From positions 142,454,241 through 142,518,240 of the forward strand of contig CM043945.1 of the NCBI GenBank assembly GCA_014529385.2: a DNA stretch of 64,000 nucleotides, given 5' to 3'. Numbering within the stretch: the first letter of the stretch is position 1; the number at the start of each line of letters is the position of its first letter. Below the pieces are notes generated by a model. That model worked only from the letters and a program-made list of their open reading frames with translations, was not told where the DNA came from and made no database searches. This DNA is from Adiantum capillus-veneris (taxonomy: Eukaryota > Streptophyta > Polypodiopsida > Polypodiales > Pteridaceae). Shown here piece by piece: positions 63,000 through 64,000 of the stretch. Both the position numbers and the translations under genes were made by a program.

Positions 63000-64000
63000 T
63001 ATAATCTGATCTGCTCCTTTTCTATACAATGCTCCAGCTATAATCAGAAATGGTCTGCTCCTCAATGCAAACTTATTCCTTTGATCCGCAGACATTGTCG
63101 AAGGTAAAACTCCATCTGTCAGAAACTGAACCATCTGATCATACCAATCATCAAAAAACTATCCTTCCACACGAGACAAATCCGCATCAGGCAATTTATC
63201 CGATACTCCTGATAATTCCTCCTTATGTTCCAACCTATTGAGGTGATCCACCACTGCATGCTGAGTTCCTGGAGTATGAACAACTATGTAATCAAATTCT
63301 TGCAACATGAGCATCCATCTTGCTAATCTACCTTCCAGTTTTGGCTTCTTTACAAGAAACAATAAAGCCCGATGATCCACATGAAAAACCACTTTATTCC
63401 CTAGCAAATAATGTCGGAATTTTTCCAAAGCAAAAATCATTCCTGAAGCTTCCCTTTCCATAACTGTGTAATTCTTCTCCGGTGCTCTCAACATTCTACT
63501 AGCATAATAAACCGGTCTAAACCATCCCTTAATCTTCTCCTGCATTAAAACAGCTCCTACTGCCATGTCGGAAGCATCAACATACACATGAAACGGCAAT
63601 TCCCAATTTGGTGGTTGAAGTATAGGTGAAGCTACCAACATCTTTTTGATAATCTGAAAAGCCTTTTCTTGAGCTTCTCCCCAAACAAATTCCACTTCCT
63701 TCTTAGTCAAATGACTAAGTGGTGCACTCACATCCGCCAAATACCATAAATACCTACCATGCCATTTGATATGTCCAACAAACCGCATCACTGCCTTCAA
63801 ATTTTCTGGAGCTACAACTTTGTGAATTGCACTAATCTTGTCCCCATCAATCGACATTCATTCTTGAGAGATGATATGTCCCAACAATTTTCCCTTTTGT
63901 ACTGCTATTGCACACTTCTGGGGATTAAGTGACATCCGAAACATCCTACATCTTTCAAAACACTTCCTCAAATATTCCAGATGCATGACTTTTTCCCAAA
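63000..64000 (-). pseudogene. E10 reverse transcriptase end and RNase H
   Basis: From the window edge the minus strand reads KCFERCRMFRMSLNPQKCAI and KLLGHIISQE (RT thumb), TGA at 63860-63858, then RNase H: FHVYVDASDMAVGAVLMQE, FRPVYYASRMLRAPEKNYTVMEREA, FHVDHRALLFL (D, E, D present), to a stop at 63159. Only one RNase H domain is seen before integrase, so E10 is not of the dual-RNase H Tat type. The RT palm is outside the window. Confidence 0.88.

Overview
This window is eukaryotic nuclear DNA from a plant, and most of it is transposable elements. The evidence for a plant is Ty3/gypsy elements with a second, archaeal-type RNase H (the plant Tat lineage), an Athila-type primer site, Ty1/copia and chromodomain-containing pol fragments, a MULE-like transposase, a host-type gene with GT-AG introns, and very long GA/CA microsatellites. 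The host gene has a ParB-like GNH motif of a kind I associate with bryophytes, lycophytes and streptophyte algae. A non-flowering plant is therefore my guess, but it is inference. I saw no rRNA, tRNA, CRISPR or bacterial-type genes.

Layout. 1-2984: minus-strand copia remnant (E1), with a 443-bp foldback/MITE inside its gag. 2985-11639: plus-strand Tat-like gypsy (E2); its 5' LTR (2985-4236 plus 6934-8260) is split by a second, opposite LTR (4237-6933). After the primer site come two small extra ORFs (A and B), gag, protease and the start of RT, then truncation. 12107-12739: 3' LTR of an Athila-like element (E3, minus). 13150-15735: decayed copia and chromovirus pol fragments (minus). 15840-17738: anonymous repeats. 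17739-21000: decayed MULE-like transposase with a SWIM finger (minus). 22633-32410: multi-exon host gene. Its first recognised coding exon is split by an LTR element (E6, from 22749) that encodes one long gag-protease frame but no RT, RNase H or integrase. The host gene is cut off at 32410 by a 1.83-kb segment (32411-34244) duplicated from 42492-44325. 34245-43126: minus-strand Tat-like element E8 with 5' LTR, primer site, four small ORFs (A1, A2, B1, B2) and a gag-pro-RT-RH-aRH-INT frame broken only by four stop codons. 43127-49286: related plus-strand element E9, into whose gag E8 inserted, ending in a 1.95-kb 3' LTR. 49287-59782: low gene content, satellites and microsatellites, plus an unexpected divergent histone H3-like gene (56763-56206, minus) with one internal stop. 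59783-64000: minus-strand gypsy element (E10) with a 245-bp 3' LTR and a coiled-coil-rich ORF after integrase.

Most interesting points: (1) E2 and E8 carry two small ORF families between primer site and gag. They are conserved between the elements and tandemly duplicated in E8; the B ORFs of E8 have no usable ATG but sit behind splice-acceptor-like sequences. (2) The H3-like reading frame. (3) The pol-less gag-protease element E6 interrupting a host exon with an in-frame 5-bp target duplication. (4) The E8/E9 segmental duplication, and loss of the TATA region from the E8 5' LTR. (5) The post-integrase ORF of E10. Element names E1-E10 are labels for this report only.
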